Source: Molossus alvarezi
Taxonomy: Eukaryota; Chordata; Mammalia; Chiroptera; Molossidae
Assembly (NCBI GenBank): GCA_037176705.1
Contig: CM073885.1
Location: forward strand, 166,832,290 to 166,896,289
Length of the DNA stretch: 64,000 nt
Reading direction: 5' to 3'
Part shown: one piece after another, positions 1 through 11,860 of the stretch
How positions within the stretch are numbered: position 1 is the first letter of the stretch
How the letters are laid out: the number at the start of each line of letters is the position of its first letter
The notes under the pieces: generated by a model
What the model saw: the letters and a program-made list of their open reading frames with translations, nothing else
What the model was told of the DNA's origin: nothing
Databases searched by the model: none
Position numbers and translations under genes: made by a program

Positions 1-2943
1 TTGTTGCCTACATTTTCTTCTAGAATTTTTATGGATTCACGGGTCACATTTAAGTCTTTTATCCATTTTGAGTTTATTTTTGTGTATGGTGTAAGTTGAT
101 GGTCTAGTTTCATTTTTTTGCATGTAGCTTTCCAATTTTCCCAACACCATTTATTAAAGAGGCTGTCTTTACTCCACTGTATGCTCTTGACACCTTTGTC
201 AAATATTAATTGAGCATATTTCCTTGGGTCCATTTCTGGGTTCTCTAGTCTGTTCCACTGGTCCATATGCCTGCTCTGGTGCCAGTACCAGGCTGTTTTG
301 ATTACAGTGGCTTTGTAGTATAACCTGATATCTGGTATTGTGATCCCACCTACTTTGTCCTTCTTTTTCAAGATTGCTGTGGCTATTCAGGGTCTTTTTT
401 GGTTCCATATGAACTTTTGAAGTATTTGTTCTAGTTCTGTGAAATATGTCGTTGGTATTTTGATGGGGATTGCATTGAATGTATAGATTGCTTTGGGTAA
501 TATGGACATCTTAATGATGTTAATTCTTCCAATCCTTGAACAACGTATGTGCTTCTACTTTTTATATCTTCCTCTATTTCTTTTTGAAATGTCCTATAGT
601 TTTCTGCAATAGGTTCTTTACTTCTTTGGATACGTTTATTCCTAGGTATATTAATTTTTTTGCTGCGATGGTAAATGGGATTGTTTTTTCAGTCTCTCTT
701 TCTGTGAGTTTATCATTGGTGTATACAAATGCCGTCAATTTCTTGACATTAATTTTGTATCCTGCTACTTTGCCAAAATTCATTTATTAAATCTAGTAGA
801 TTTTTGATGGAGTCTTTAGGGTTTTCTATGTATAATATCACGTCATTTGCAAATAATGCCAGTTTCACTTTCTCCTTTCCAATTTGGATCCTTTTATTTT
901 TTCTTCATGTCTTATTGCTGTGGCTAAGACTTTCAGTACAATGTCAAATAAGAGTGGCGAAAGTGGACATCTCTGTCTTTTTTCTGTTCTTAAGGGAAAT
1001 GTTTTTAGTTTCTGCCCATTGAGTATGATGTTGGCTGTAGATCTTTCATAATGGCCTTTATTATGTTGAGATATGATTCCTCTATTTCCATGTTGCTGAG
1101 CGTTTTTATCAGAAATGGATGCTGGAGTTTGTCGAATGCTTTTTCAGCGTCTATTGATATGATCATGTGGTTTTTATACTTCATTTTGTTTATGTGGTGT
1201 ATCACATTTATTGATTTGCGAATATTGTACCAGCCTTGCATCCCTGGGATAAATCCCACTTGGTCATGATGAATAATTTTTTTGGTGTATTGCTGGAGCC
1301 GATTTGCTAGTATTTTGTTCAGGATTTTGGCATCTATGTTCATCAGGGATATTGGCCAGTAGTTTTCTTTCATTGTAGTGTCTTTTTTCTGGTTTTGGAA
1401 TTAGAATTATGCTGGCCTCATAGAACGAGTTTGGAAGTTTTCCTTCCTCTTGAATTTTTTTGAAATAGTTTGAGGGGAATGGGTGTTAGGTCTTTTTTGA
1501 ATGTTCGGTAAAACTCCCCCGTGAAGCCATGTGGGCCTGGGCTTTTGTTTGCTAGGAGAGTCTTGATTACCTCTTCAATTTCCTTAGTTGTTATTGATCT
1601 ATTCAAGTTTTTTATCTCTTCCTGGTCCAGTTTTGAGAGACTGTGTGTTTCTAGAAATTTGTCCATTTTGCTTAGATTGTCAAATTTCTTGCCATATAAT
1701 TGTTCATAGTACCTGTTAATGATGTGTTGTATTTCTGTGGTGTCAGTTGTTACTTCTCCTCTTTCATTTCTGATTTTGTGATTTGGGTTCTCTCTCTTTG
1801 TTTCTTGGTGAGTCTAGCTAAGGATCCATCAATCTTGTTTATCTTTTCAAAAAACCAGCTCTTTGTTTCATTGATCTTTGAATTGTTTTTTTGGTCTCTA
1901 TGTCATTTATTTCTGCTCTGATCTTTACTATTTCTTTCCTTCTACTTGCTCTGGGGTTTTCTTTTTGTTTGCTTTCTAATTCTTTAAGTTGTGAGGTTAG
2001 ACAGTCAATTAGGAATTTTTCTTGTTTCTTAAGGTAGGCCTGTAGTGCTATGAACTTCCCTCTCTGAACTGCTTTTGCTGCATCCCATAGATTTTTTGTT
2101 GTTGTGTGTTCATTTTCATTGGTTTCCAGGAAGATTTTAATTTCTTCCTTGATCTCCTTGGTAACCCATTCATTGCTTAATAGCATGCTATTTAGCTTCT
2201 ATGTGGTCAAATGTCTTTGAATGTTTTTGTTGCAATTGATTTCTAGTTTCATGCCATTGTGATGTGAGGAGATGCCTGATATGATTTCAATCTTCTTGAA
2301 CTTGTAGAGATTTAGTTTGTGTCCTATCATGTGGTTTATCTTTGAGAATGTCTCATGTACACTTGAGAAGAATGTGAATTCTGTAGTTTTGGGGTGTAAT
2401 TCTCTGTAGATATGTATTAAATCCATTTGTTCTAGTGCTTCATTTAGAGTCTCTGTTTCCTTGCTAATTTTTTGTCTAGAGGATCTATCCAGTGGTGTCA
2501 ACGGGGTGTTGATGTCCCCTGCTATGATTGTTGCTCTCGATTTCTCCTTGGAAGTCCTCCAGAAGATTTTTAATATATTTTGGTGCTCCTATATTGGGTG
2601 CATATATGTTTATCAAGGTTATATCTTCCTGTTGGATAGATCCTTTCAATATTATGTAGTGGCCTTCTTTGTCTCTAGTTATGGCCTTCATTTTGAAATC
2701 TATTTTATCAGATATGAGTATTGCTACCCCAGTTTTTTTTTGCTTATTGTTTGCTTGTAAAAAGTTTTTTCATCCCTTCACTTTCATCCTATGTGAGTCT
2801 TTTGTTGAGAGGTGGGTCTCTTGTAAACAACAGATAGATGAGTCATGCTTTTTTATCCATTCAGCTAATGTGTGTCTTTTTATCAGAGCATTCAGTTCAT
2901 TTACGTTTAAGGTGATTATTGATATGTACTTAGTTATTGCCAT
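1..2943 (-). pseudogene. L1 ORF2 (endonuclease/reverse transcriptase), broken and partial
   Basis: ORF2p nicks target DNA and copies L1 RNA. The start at 2943 (MAITKYISIITLNV) matches the endonuclease-domain N-terminus of the second copy at 36170. Recognisable blocks follow: the endonuclease at about 2940-2200, the linker ([15 protein letters not shown], around 1530) and the RT fingers and palm ([20 protein letters not shown], around 1260-1190). The segments lie in different frames, with breaks near 2690, 2490, 2190, 1840, 1415 and 1000. At about 870 the RT active site, normally F/Y-A-D-D, reads F-A-N-D, so one catalytic aspartate is lost. The C-terminus is outside the window. Confidence 0.9.
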
Positions 2944-2988
2944 TTTTGTTTAGTGTGGTTTTATTTTTCTTCCTATTTCTTCTACTAA

Positions 2989-3894
2989 TTACAGCAGTCT
3001 TTTGACCATTTCTTGCAGTGCTGGTTTGGTACTAATGTATTCCCTTAGCCTTTTTTTTTTGGTCTGGGAAGCTCTTTATTTGACCTTCTATTTTGAATGA
3101 TAGCCTCGCTGGGTAGGGTAGTCTTGGATTCAGATCCTTGTTTTTTATGACCTTGATTATTTCATGCCGTTCCCTTCTGGCCTGTAGTGTTTCTTGTGAG
3201 AAGTCAGCTGAGAGCCTATGGGGTTTCCTTTGTAGATAACTTGTTGCTTATCTCTTGCTGCTTTTAGGATTCTCTCTTTGTCTTTAATTTTTGGCATTTT
3301 AGTTACTATGTGTCTTGGTGTGGGCCTGTTCGGGTACTTCTTTCTTGGGGCTCTCTGTGCTTCTCGCACTTGAATGACCTTTTCCTTCATCAAATTAGGG
3401 AAGTTTTCTGTCACTATTTCTTTGAATATATCCTCTAACCCTTGCTTATTTTCTTCTTCTTCAGGAACTGCTGTAATGCGAATGTTATTACGTTTCCAGT
3501 TGTCCCATAGTTCTCTTAAGCTGTCTTCCTGTTTTTTAATCATTTTTTTCTTTTGTTTTTCTGATCGGTTGATTTTTTCTACCCTCTCTTCTAATTCACT
3601 GATGTGGTCCTCAGCTTCCTCTACTCTGCTCTTTAGACATTCCAATGTGTTCTTTATTTCTGATATATCACTCTTGATCTCTTCCTGGTGGTTTTTAATT
3701 TCCAATTGGTTTATTTTCAGCATCTCTATTTCCTTACTCATGCTGTTGAGCTTCCTCAAGATCATGGCTCTGAATTCTAGCTCTGTTAACTTGCCTAACT
3801 GCTCCACATTGATCTCATCTTTGGTGGAGGTCTCTTGCTCTTTCATTTGGCTTCTGTTTCTGTGTTTCACCATTTTAGCTTTGGTGCCTGCCAA
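2989..3894 (-). pseudogene. L1 ORF1 (RNA-binding chaperone), frameshifted
   Basis: ORF1p coats L1 RNA and acts as a nucleic-acid chaperone. The open part (3894-3157, 245 codons from MAGTKAKMVK) shows a long Lys/Glu-rich coiled coil at about residues 45-130, then the RRM start (around DNWKRNNIRITAVPEEEENK) and the start of the C-terminal domain (RPTPRHIVTKMPKIKDKERI). A one-base loss near 3216 throws the end out of frame. The correct frame resumes and runs toward a stop at 2989-2991. A 10-T run at 3051-3060 probably causes a second shift. Without the breaks the length would be about 300 residues, as expected for L1 ORF1p. It is a decayed retrotransposon gene, not a host gene. Confidence 0.9.
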
Positions 3895-4687
3895 GTTTTC
3901 CCTGTGGGTGTTGGTGTTCTGCTGTTTGTGACTCCCTCTCCTGGGTTTAGATGAGTGAGGGAGGATCCACGTTAAACACCACTGTCAAGTCTTACTTTCC
4001 TGGTTAGAGTTGCTAGCCCTGGGATGGTACTGTTATCCTGTAGCTTTTTGCCAGGAGGCTGGCAGTCCCAGTTACTTGAAGAGCTTTGGGTTGTCAGTTG
4101 ATTGAAAAACACCCTCAGGTGCTCAGCATAGGGTATTTCCCAAAGGTGGGGCAGATGCTTGTTGGTGATGGGCTTCAATTAGCATTTCAATGGCCCACAG
4201 GGTGGGGTTGACTCTCTGAGGGAGGGGCTGCTGTCTCTCCCCAGAGCCCTGGGAAGGAGCAATATGTTCACTGTCCTGCCTGGTTGTAACTCAGCCTAAC
4301 CTCTGAGCGTTGTCCAAATCCTGAGTGTCCCCACACATTTCCAGTCCAGTCTGCCCTTTCTCTGCCAGAGACTAAGGTGAGTGGCTGTGGCTATTTTAGC
4401 CTCTGTCCCGGCTCTGCGCTGTCGAGCCACTGGGGAGTGTAACCCGAGGGCGCCGCTCCCAGGTAAGGCCGCTGCCGAGCTGCTGACCTTGGGCTCCCAG
4501 GCCCTGTCTCGCGCCTTCGAAATCCTACCAGGATCAAGTCAGTGTCCCTGGTTATATGGTTCTTGCAAGCTGCTTTTCTGTTGCTTTTTCCAATTGATTT
4601 GTCTGTGTTTTAATTGTAATTCCAGGTTGGTTCTGGGAGATGGTCTGTGTAGCTTCCATTCACTCTGCCGCCATTTTGGAATTTCCC
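3895..4687 (-). promoter_or_regulatory. L1 5'UTR / internal promoter
   Basis: This stretch lies upstream of ORF1 and is richer in G+C than its surroundings, especially 4380-4520. It ends at a YY1-like motif (4667-4679), which in human L1 sets the transcription start. It aligns by eye with 37090-37927 in the other long L1, including the CCACGTTAAACA block near 3968 and the corresponding block near 37199. Promoter activity is inferred from family knowledge. Confidence 0.7.
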
Positions 4688-6247
4688 TATAAAATGTGAT
4701 TTTAAAGATACTGCTGGTAATTCAATATGTGTTTCAGTCCTAATTACATGTTTCTGGCTATCTTGATTTCTCTTTTTTTTCACCTGTTCAACATATTATC
4801 TTTTTCCCTCACCATTGTGTTTCCTTTTTCACTTGTCTTGAGCAGGATCATATGCCTACTGCTCTTTACTGGATTTCTAGAAAGCCACCTGGTAGCCACA
4901 ATTCTCTTCCCCTCTTGTACCTTGTTCCTATGAGGTGCAGGGAAAGCATTCGGAATTCACGGGGAAGATCATCCGATGACTTCTGAATGGAGTAACCATA
5001 CTTACTCAATTTGAATGCCCTGGAGTACCTACCATGGAGTCATATGGACATGGGGTGCATGCCTGTTGAATGAGTGCTTGAAGTAGAAGAGAACAAGTCT
5101 AGTACTAAGAGTTTACACCATTCAAATCAAAGAAAGAGAAAAGTACAGGAGTCACAATAATAAATGATAGAAAAAGTTTCACAAAAATCTGTTCTTTATT
5201 ATTATTTGGTTGTGCATAAAAGATGAAGTTGTCAAACTTGAGTTAGAATGGTACGACAAAATATGTCAGCTTATATTCTATATGAGAAAATCAATACACT
5301 TTTTGCATACTTATCTAGTGTAGGCATTGATGTATTCACAAATGAACTATCTACTTGGTGCCATTATGATGGGGACTGTGGATACAGTTGTGAGCAGAAA
5401 TGGATATGGCTTCTGTTTTCACAGTTCATGGTCTACTGGGATATAAGTAATAACTGTTTGATATTTAGGATTCTTTTGATTGTAAGCAGAAATGGAAAAT
5501 CAACCTGGCAGAGATAAAGTGGTGGATGTGGGTAGGACTTTTTTGCACATAAAACTGAAATGTGGAGGTTATTATTTAGGTTTTATTGGACCAGGGAACT
5601 TTCACTCACATTTCCCAGCTTTACTTTCCTCATGGGTTTCTGTGATCAGGCAGCTCTCTCTGCATTTAGCCAAGGTGATGCCTTGTGCTCCAGGCATATA
5701 TGGGCCTCAGTATCTGTGATCTCAAAAGGAGATAAATGTTCCTTTCTCTCTTCTTCCATCTAAGATGGTTTCATATTTGACAGACAATTACTATGGTCTA
5801 TGGCAGGAGTAGGTGAAACTTCACCTCCATATAAACCACTGAAAACGTGTTCTCCATAACAACAATGCTTATGTTTCAGAAGAAAGAAGGAGGGACAATT
5901 AGCAGGCAAAAATAATTATAGATATTATAACATATAGTTTCAACTATATTATAAACACTAGTATATAAATACTGTATTCCCTATAAATAATAGTGAAAAT
6001 ACACAAATTATTAATGTGAAGGAATAAAATATAATACTCTAAAATGAAGTAAAAAGCAGTAAAAATAGCTAACAATAAAATGACAATAAAAATCCCTAAT
6101 ACACATACAGAGCTTATTGTATGAATACAACAATTGTTGTTTTAAATGAAAAAAACATTAGCAATGTTCCTTTAAAAATCAGCAGAAAGCTGTTTATACT
6201 CTTGCCGTTATAGTCACCAGTTTACTGGAGGTTTTGGCTGTATGGTA
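4688..6247. other. AT-rich single-copy sequence
   Basis: I recognise no gene or repeat family here. The part at 5900-6150 is very AT-rich. The short open frames lack any familiar domain and start or stop at random. Confidence 0.5.
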
Positions 6248-6272
6248 AGTAAAAAAAAAAAAAAAAAAAAAA
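6248..6272. repeat. Poly(A) tract
   Basis: This is an almost uninterrupted run of about 24 A. It could be the tail of an old retroposon, but I cannot identify a body to its left. An L1 piece follows within 30 bases. Confidence 0.8.
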
Positions 6273-6294
6273 AGACATTAAAGGCATAAAGATT

Positions 6295-6700
6295 AGAAAG
6301 GAAGAAATAGAACTATTATTGATTTTGCTTGATACAGTTAATATACTGACAATTTATTACAAGTTATTAAATCTAAAAAAGAGTAGCAAGATGACTGGAT
6401 ATAAGATATACATAAACAAATCAAGTGTATCCTCCTTCACTAGCAAAAGGTTTTTTAAAGCACCATTTATAATAGGAAAAAAAACCTCAAAAAACAACAA
6501 AAAAATCCAACAACAAAAAACAAACAAAAAAACCCTATAACATTTATGTAAATAAATCTGAAAAAAGATGAATAAGATGTATAATTATAGAACTTTATTA
6601 AAGGCATTGAAAAAGACTCAGCAAATGAGAGGTATGTCAAATTTATGCATGTGGATGTTGCCATCTTGGACTTAAAATTCAGGTAATCTATTATGGTCAA
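6295..6700 (+). mobile_element. Old L1 ORF2 (RT region) fragment
   Basis: The plus strand reads like decayed L1 reverse-transcriptase sequence. It has the 'gaagaaatagaactatt' block, then TGGATATAAGATATACATAAAC (the 'AGYKINI' region), then CCATTTATAATAGGAAAAA. The match is diverged and the boundaries are approximate. A-rich low-complexity sequence at 6476-6535 interrupts it. Confidence 0.65.
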
Positions 6701-8413
6701 CAAGATAAAGGAGCCTGGGTCTCCTGTGGAGCTCTCTGGAACAGTGTCTGTCCAGCAATTTTTTTTTTTTTTTTAAATCACAGATGACTAAATAATTACT
6801 CAGTATCTTTTGGGGGAAAGTTGTGATTTTTACATTGTGTATGCCAAAGGGAAGAAGGAGAGGGATTAATGCCCAACAAATGAATCTAACAATTTACTTA
6901 GAAAGGTTTAATTCCCTTCTGAAGCCAGTTCCTCTCTTCACAAATGCTCGAATAAGTTGCATCGGATGGTACGTTGATAAACATTTCACAACCGAATTTC
7001 CAAGAAAAAACAACAACAACAAAACACCCCGATTTGTAGCATTTTCTGATTTCTAAGTTGTAAATTGTTCTGCCATTGCCAATTTCAAGCTACCATTTGC
7101 ACTTACTGAAGGTGGATTTGGGAAGAGACGTGTACCTTTGAGCCACTGTGAGCCAGTCCCAGTACACCTCTACCGGTGTTAGCACCTGCCTGTGATGGTA
7201 GATTGACAGACGTGAAGCTTGAAAAACAGGTGGGATGGCCTCTTCTGATTTCCTGTCCTTGTGATACGATACCTTCAACTTTGAGGTCCTTTATGTATAG
7301 ATAAAATAGACATACATACTTATTTCAAATTTAGTTCACTTCCTTACCTGTACTATTGAAATCTAAAATAATAATTTCATCAATAATTCTTAGATTGAAT
7401 TTTCAACAGCAAACAAAGAGAAGAGTTAGATTCCCCAAGTAGTGAAACAGCTAAAAACAGAGCGTCAAGTTTAACTGGTCAACCGCAACTCAGATAGGAC
7501 CACCTAACGACTCATAACTTTAAAATGAAAGTCACTATCAATGTTGTTTTTGTTTTATCTTTCGCAACATAATTCAACCCTTATCCCCATCTTGATCTTC
7601 CCCATGGTTACAGTTAGTGCTGTGGATTATTAGGTCAAGGTTCACACACCAGGAACAAAGATAAAGCAACCTATAGTTGAACTTTGATATGCTATTGCTT
7701 CTCAGTGATAGAAATTTACTTTCACTAAGTGGCAAGTTAAATGACACCAGGTAAAAAAAATAGCATGTGTCAGTGGGAGGGAAAAAGGATAAAAGAATGC
7801 TATTAAGAAACAGTCAGGAGCTATGAAGTAAAGTCAACAAAGTCTGTTAATCCATTTCAACCAAAAGATTCTTTGCTCTTTGAAGGCTTGTGTTTCAAAG
7901 TATAATCTACACTATATACAAAGAAACTATTTTAATCCTTTGCAAATAAATAGTTTGGTTAAAAAAAAAAAGTAGAATACTTGAAATTCTAGGTAAATTT
8001 TTTTACTGAAAATTAAGACATTAAATATCCCCTTTTTTTCTGTTGTATATCTAATTAACACAGGCAATTGGAAAATAGTTATAGTAGGTATGAACATGGA
8101 TTTTGAGAGCCAATCTAAAGGTATTAATAGTTTGGTGACTCTTATTCCTACAATATACAGTTAAGACAAAATAATTTTATCGTAGAGAGGATTTCAATAC
8201 TTTAAAGTTCGTGCTTAGCCTCAGACTGCCAGTTTCAGGTATTTGTTTATTCTGGATTCAGTCTGGATTCAGGAGAAAGAAGGCACCACAGAAGCACCTC
8301 ACAAATAAGCCTTCAATTTCAGGTCAGTTTCCAATCTCTAAATGAGCATGGAATCTTAAGACATGCAGTACCTGACTATTTAGTCAGGGGCACTGACCTC
8401 TTTTCCCTTAGAT

Positions 8414-8414
<1 letters not shown>
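6700..8414. other. Single-copy AT-rich sequence
   Basis: No coding exon or repeat family is recognised. A poly(T) run lies at about 6760-6775 and an (AAC)-rich stretch at about 7009-7025. Confidence 0.45.

Positions 8415-8462
<48 letters not shown>
8415..8462. repeat. (GA)n microsatellite
   Basis: This is an uninterrupted GA dinucleotide run of about 48 bases. VES SINEs carry GA-rich stretches, but no tRNA-like head flanks this tract, so I treat it as an independent microsatellite. Confidence 0.95.
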
Positions 8463-8466
<4 letters not shown>

Positions 8467-8529
8467 CAATAGCTAAAACAGTAGCCATTCGATGTAAATG
8501 AATAAAAAAAAAGATACTTATTTTTTTTT

Positions 8530-8626
8530 TGTCAGATTGGCAAAAAAACAAAATATATTTTTTGGCGTGCCTAAGAATTTCAGTAATTTATGTGTGCTAT
8601 GAGATGAAAAAGGTTGAAAATCACTG
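8530..8626 (-). mobile_element. hAT-type nonautonomous DNA transposon fragment
   Basis: The minus strand begins CAGTGATTTTCAACC at 8626 and continues with text resembling hAT terminal sequence (TTCATCTCATAGCACACAT, then the GGCACGCC block). A CAGTGNTTTTCAA start is typical of hAT terminal inverted repeats. Only one end is recognisable and the left part fades into T- and A-rich sequence. The family is inferred from memory. Confidence 0.5.
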
Positions 8627-8639
8627 CTGTAAATGTAAT

Positions 8640-9320
8640 ATCATGCAAATCTCATTCGGGCCTCAAGCACTGAGAAGCCGCCAGTTTAAAGAAGTCTGAA
8701 AATTCCAACTGATGTCTAATTTGCTGCGTGGAATGAACTATTGGTACAAAACCAGAACAAATGGCATCTGAAAAGCTAGAGTAAGACAGTATGTCATGTA
8801 TTAACAAATACGATCATATACTTTGTTCTAGTTCCCCCCAAATGGAGTTGGAATATAAAACAATGAAAAATAATAAAACATGCTTTGTTCAAATCTTTAA
8901 CAAATAGCAGAGAGCCGTAGCTATGACTATGAAAGTTTTGAGAGAATTAAACTTAGAACTAATAAAATATTGGTTTACACACTGGATAGTAAAACATGAA
9001 CATTACACAACGTTAACAAGAATTCAAAACCGTCATGGACAGGGGACACAGACAATCTCTATTATTCACAGGTACTATATTTGCAAATTCACTGTCATGC
9101 TAAAGTGTATTTGTAACACCAAAGCAATACACATCATGATCTTACAGGCATTCATAGACATATGCAGCGAATATTCTGAGTCATTTGAAGCTCATGTTCC
9201 TAAGTGAGTTTGAAGAAGGTGATGTTATACCTTCCTGTTTAGTTCTCATACTATAAACACGTATCCTTTCCATGGTCCATTAGTGCTGTCCAAACAACAC
9301 TTATTAGTATGTCTAGTATA
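8640..9320. other. Single-copy sequence, nothing recognised
   Basis: An open frame at 8923-9207 (94 codons) has no recognised domain, signal sequence or splice context. I treat it as a chance frame. Confidence 0.45.
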
Positions 9321-9324
9321 GAAA

Positions 9325-9430
9325 ATCACAATAGACAGCAAATGTTGGCAAGGATGTAGAAGAGTTAAAACCCTGTACAATGATGGAAATGCAAAATAGT
9401 ACAGCTGCTATGGAGTAGACAGGTTCCACA
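9325..9430 (+). mobile_element. Old L1 ORF2 3'-region fragment
   Basis: The text 'gttggcaaggatgtagaaga...ccctgtacaatgatggaaatg' is a diverged version of the L1 ORF2 block encoding the Cys-rich 'GKGVEK/LLHCWWEC' neighbourhood. It is short and has no clear ends. Confidence 0.6.
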
Positions 9431-9930
9431 TTTCTGTGCTTTTTGTTGGTATCTGTTGTAGTGCTGAAGTACTATCTAGTGTACCCAAGGAGAGAATACC
9501 TGTGTTAGATTAAGTTTCATCAGGCATGATTTCCAGTGTTGGCTGTAAGTTCAAAGTTAATGGATCAACATTATATGTAACAGTAACATATATAATGGGT
9601 GTCTTTAATTAGAAACACGATAGAACAAGGTTATCTAATGACTGAGCACAATGTTTTGACCAGAGACCATAGGAACCTAACCTTGAATTCTCCTTAGGGG
9701 CAATGGTCCAGTATTCATTCATTCACTGTTCACAACAAAAAATGAGAATTAACTCTATATAATATGATATGATAGAAGGCTTAGTATTTTGAAAGATACA
9801 CCCACAACATTAAGCACTTGGAATCAGGAATGAAAAATAGACTGACTAGGCCAGGCGGATGCAGTAGGTGAGGTCTTTTGTTTTCAAAACATTATTTCAA
9901 AAGAGCTGATCAAAAAAAAAAGCTTCAAGT
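9430..9930. other. Single-copy sequence, nothing recognised
   Basis: I see no gene, RNA gene or repeat here beyond the A-run at 9912-9921 that forms part of the target site of the following SINE. Confidence 0.45.
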
Positions 9931-9931
9931 C

Positions 9932-10131
9932 ACCCGGCTGGTGTGGCTAAGCGGTTGAGCTGATCTATGCACCAAGAGGTTGCCAGTTTGATTCTGGTTG
10001 GGCACATGCCCAGGTTGTGTGCCCAGTCCCCAGTAGGGGGCATGCAGGAGGTGGCCAATCGATGTTTCTATCTCTTTCCCTTTCCTTTCCTCTCTCTCTG
10101 AAATCAATAAAGAAAAATAAATAAATAAAAT
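9932..10131 (+). mobile_element. VES SINE, short-tail type
   Basis: This is a tRNA-derived SINE. The head (CCGGCTGGTGTGGCTAAGCGG) holds the pol III A box, and a decayed B box (AGTTTGATTCTGG) follows. The body then has the CACATGCCCAGG block, the CCAATCGATG box and a CT tract, ending in AAATCAATAAAG and an A-rich tail. The TSDs are AAAAGCTTCAAGTC (about 9918-9931) and AAAAGCTTAAAGTC (10132-10145), with one mismatch in 14. Confidence 0.93.
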
Positions 10132-10145
10132 AAAAGCTTAAAGTC

Positions 10146-11190
10146 TTATTTGAAGAATACTAATACATGAAAGTCATAAAATTAGAAAGGGCTTTGGAAA
10201 CTCCCTCTTTGTCCAGAAATGGGACAAAAACTTATGGGGTGCCATCCATCCCTAGATTATCACTGACTTTATGAAGATATAGGTTTTTTCTCTTTTCCTG
10301 GACACTGGTCCTATGTTTTTATTACTTCAAAATCTTATAAGATAAACAATTTGACCATGCCTTATTGTAAAACTTGAATTAATACTTGTAATTATTTTTT
10401 CAAATACAATTGAAGAACATAGAGATATAATATAAAATGCTCTGATGTGCCTTTTTTTTTAAAAAAAAGTGGAAATATGCTCTTAAATAAGTGAGTCATT
10501 AATATTTGATCTGAAAATGAATTTACTATACCCTTTAACGTTGAGATACTATGCCATTGTTTCTCATTTTAAGAATCAGAGCTTCGAAACACAACTACTT
10601 GTTTCAAGAATTCCAGTTCCCTAGAACATGTCACATCCTTGCTGTATCATTTTGGAATGAAGAACTTCATCCTCGCCTTTTCAACTTGTGTCAGCGTGAG
10701 GAGGGCAGTTGTGCGCAGAAATTACGTTTTAGATGGAGCCGAATCGAGGAGATGATTAGCCCTCTCTGCCGGTGCTGGCAAGCAGCAGTCTGGCGGTAAA
10801 CAAAGTCTTTCTTGATTTATGGAGCACATTGGGAGCTACAGTTAGGGAGAACATGATTGAAAGAGCAGCTGGGGACTTGAATGGATAAATTTTGGGTTTT
10901 GGCATTTAGTATCCACTTGTTTTTCTCTGGCAAGAAGATCCCAGTTTTCTTCTGGAGGATCACATTTCTTCCTGTCCAGAAAATAAGTCACTGTGTTTTC
11001 CTTTACACTCAATATTTCTGGTCAACAAATGTGTGGGTTTTATTCTCACACTGACCAATTTTCCAAAACCACCTGGGTGTCCTACAAATCGATTTAGTTT
11101 TGACACTACCTACTGGAGTTATGTCTGACTCTGCAAGTTCAGGGCTTGGTCTCAAAAAAGTACCCCCGCTTTCAATGCCAATTGTTAAGT
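10146..11190. other. Single-copy sequence
   Basis: I see no recognisable exon or repeat. A short poly(T)/poly(A) junction lies at about 10452-10468. The frame at 10551-10799 has no recognised domain. Confidence 0.45.
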
Positions 11191-11860
11191 CTCTGGTCAT
11201 CATCCATACTTTTGACCAACTGGCTATAAACTGGCAGCCTGGGGACCCTCAAGTTTGATAATATGCTACAAGGGCTCACGGAACTCAGGGAAATACCTAC
11301 AGTTTGCCAGTTTATTATAAAGGATATACTAAAGGATGCAGATGAATAGCCAGATAAAGAGAGCCACAGGCTGAGGTCTGAAAGGGGTCCTGAGGGCAGG
11401 GACTTCTGTGCCTGTGGACTTGGGGTGCACCGCCCTCCTGGCACATGGATTTGTTTAACCCGACAGCTCTCTGAACTCTATACCTTTGAGATATTTATGG
11501 AGGCTTTATCATGTCGGCATGATCAATTATTAACTCAATTTCCTGCCCCTCTCCTGTCTCTGAAAAAGAGGAGTAGGGGCCGAAAGTCCCAAGCTTCTAA
11601 CTATGGTTTGGCCATTTGGGGTGACCCGCCGCACCCAAGAGCCCACTGAGAGTTACTTCCTTAGAACAAAAGATGCTTCTGACAACAAGTAAATTCCAAG
11701 AGAGTAAGGAGTTCTCTGTCAGATACTCCTATCGCTCAGGAAACTAGAGGGTTTTAGGAGCTCTGTGTCAGTGAACAGGATCAAAGACAAAATATTAGCA
11801 GGAAGTCGGGGCAGATATAGATGATACATGATTATTTCACACCCCCATTCTTAGTCTGTG
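11190..11860 (-). mobile_element. LTR-like repeat, family not assigned
   Basis: The plus-strand text around 'cttggggtgcaccgccctcctggcacatgg', 'tatttatggaggctt' and 'ttttaggagctctgtgtcag' resembles a mammalian endogenous-retrovirus solo LTR read in reverse. No retroviral gene is visible beside it. Orientation, limits and family are from memory and uncertain. Confidence 0.4.

Larger units (their letters stand above)
1..4687 (-). mobile_element. L1 retrotransposon, minus strand, 3' end beyond the left edge
   Basis: Read on the minus strand, this is a LINE-1 in the order 5'UTR (4687-3895), ORF1 (3894-2989), a 45-base spacer and ORF2 (2943-1). The 3' end of ORF2 and the 3'UTR lie outside the window. 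The 5' end is placed near 4687, next to a YY1-type box (GCCGCCATTTTGG on the plus strand, 4667-4679) that is typical of L1 promoters. Several frameshifts show it is no longer coding-competent. The TSD cannot be tested because the other end is missing. A second, similar L1 lies in the same orientation at about 31870-37927. Confidence 0.93.

Noticed and set aside
3157..3894. 245-codon minus-strand frame as a possible host gene
   Set aside because: It is L1 ORF1 in its normal place between 5'UTR and ORF2, with a frameshifted end.
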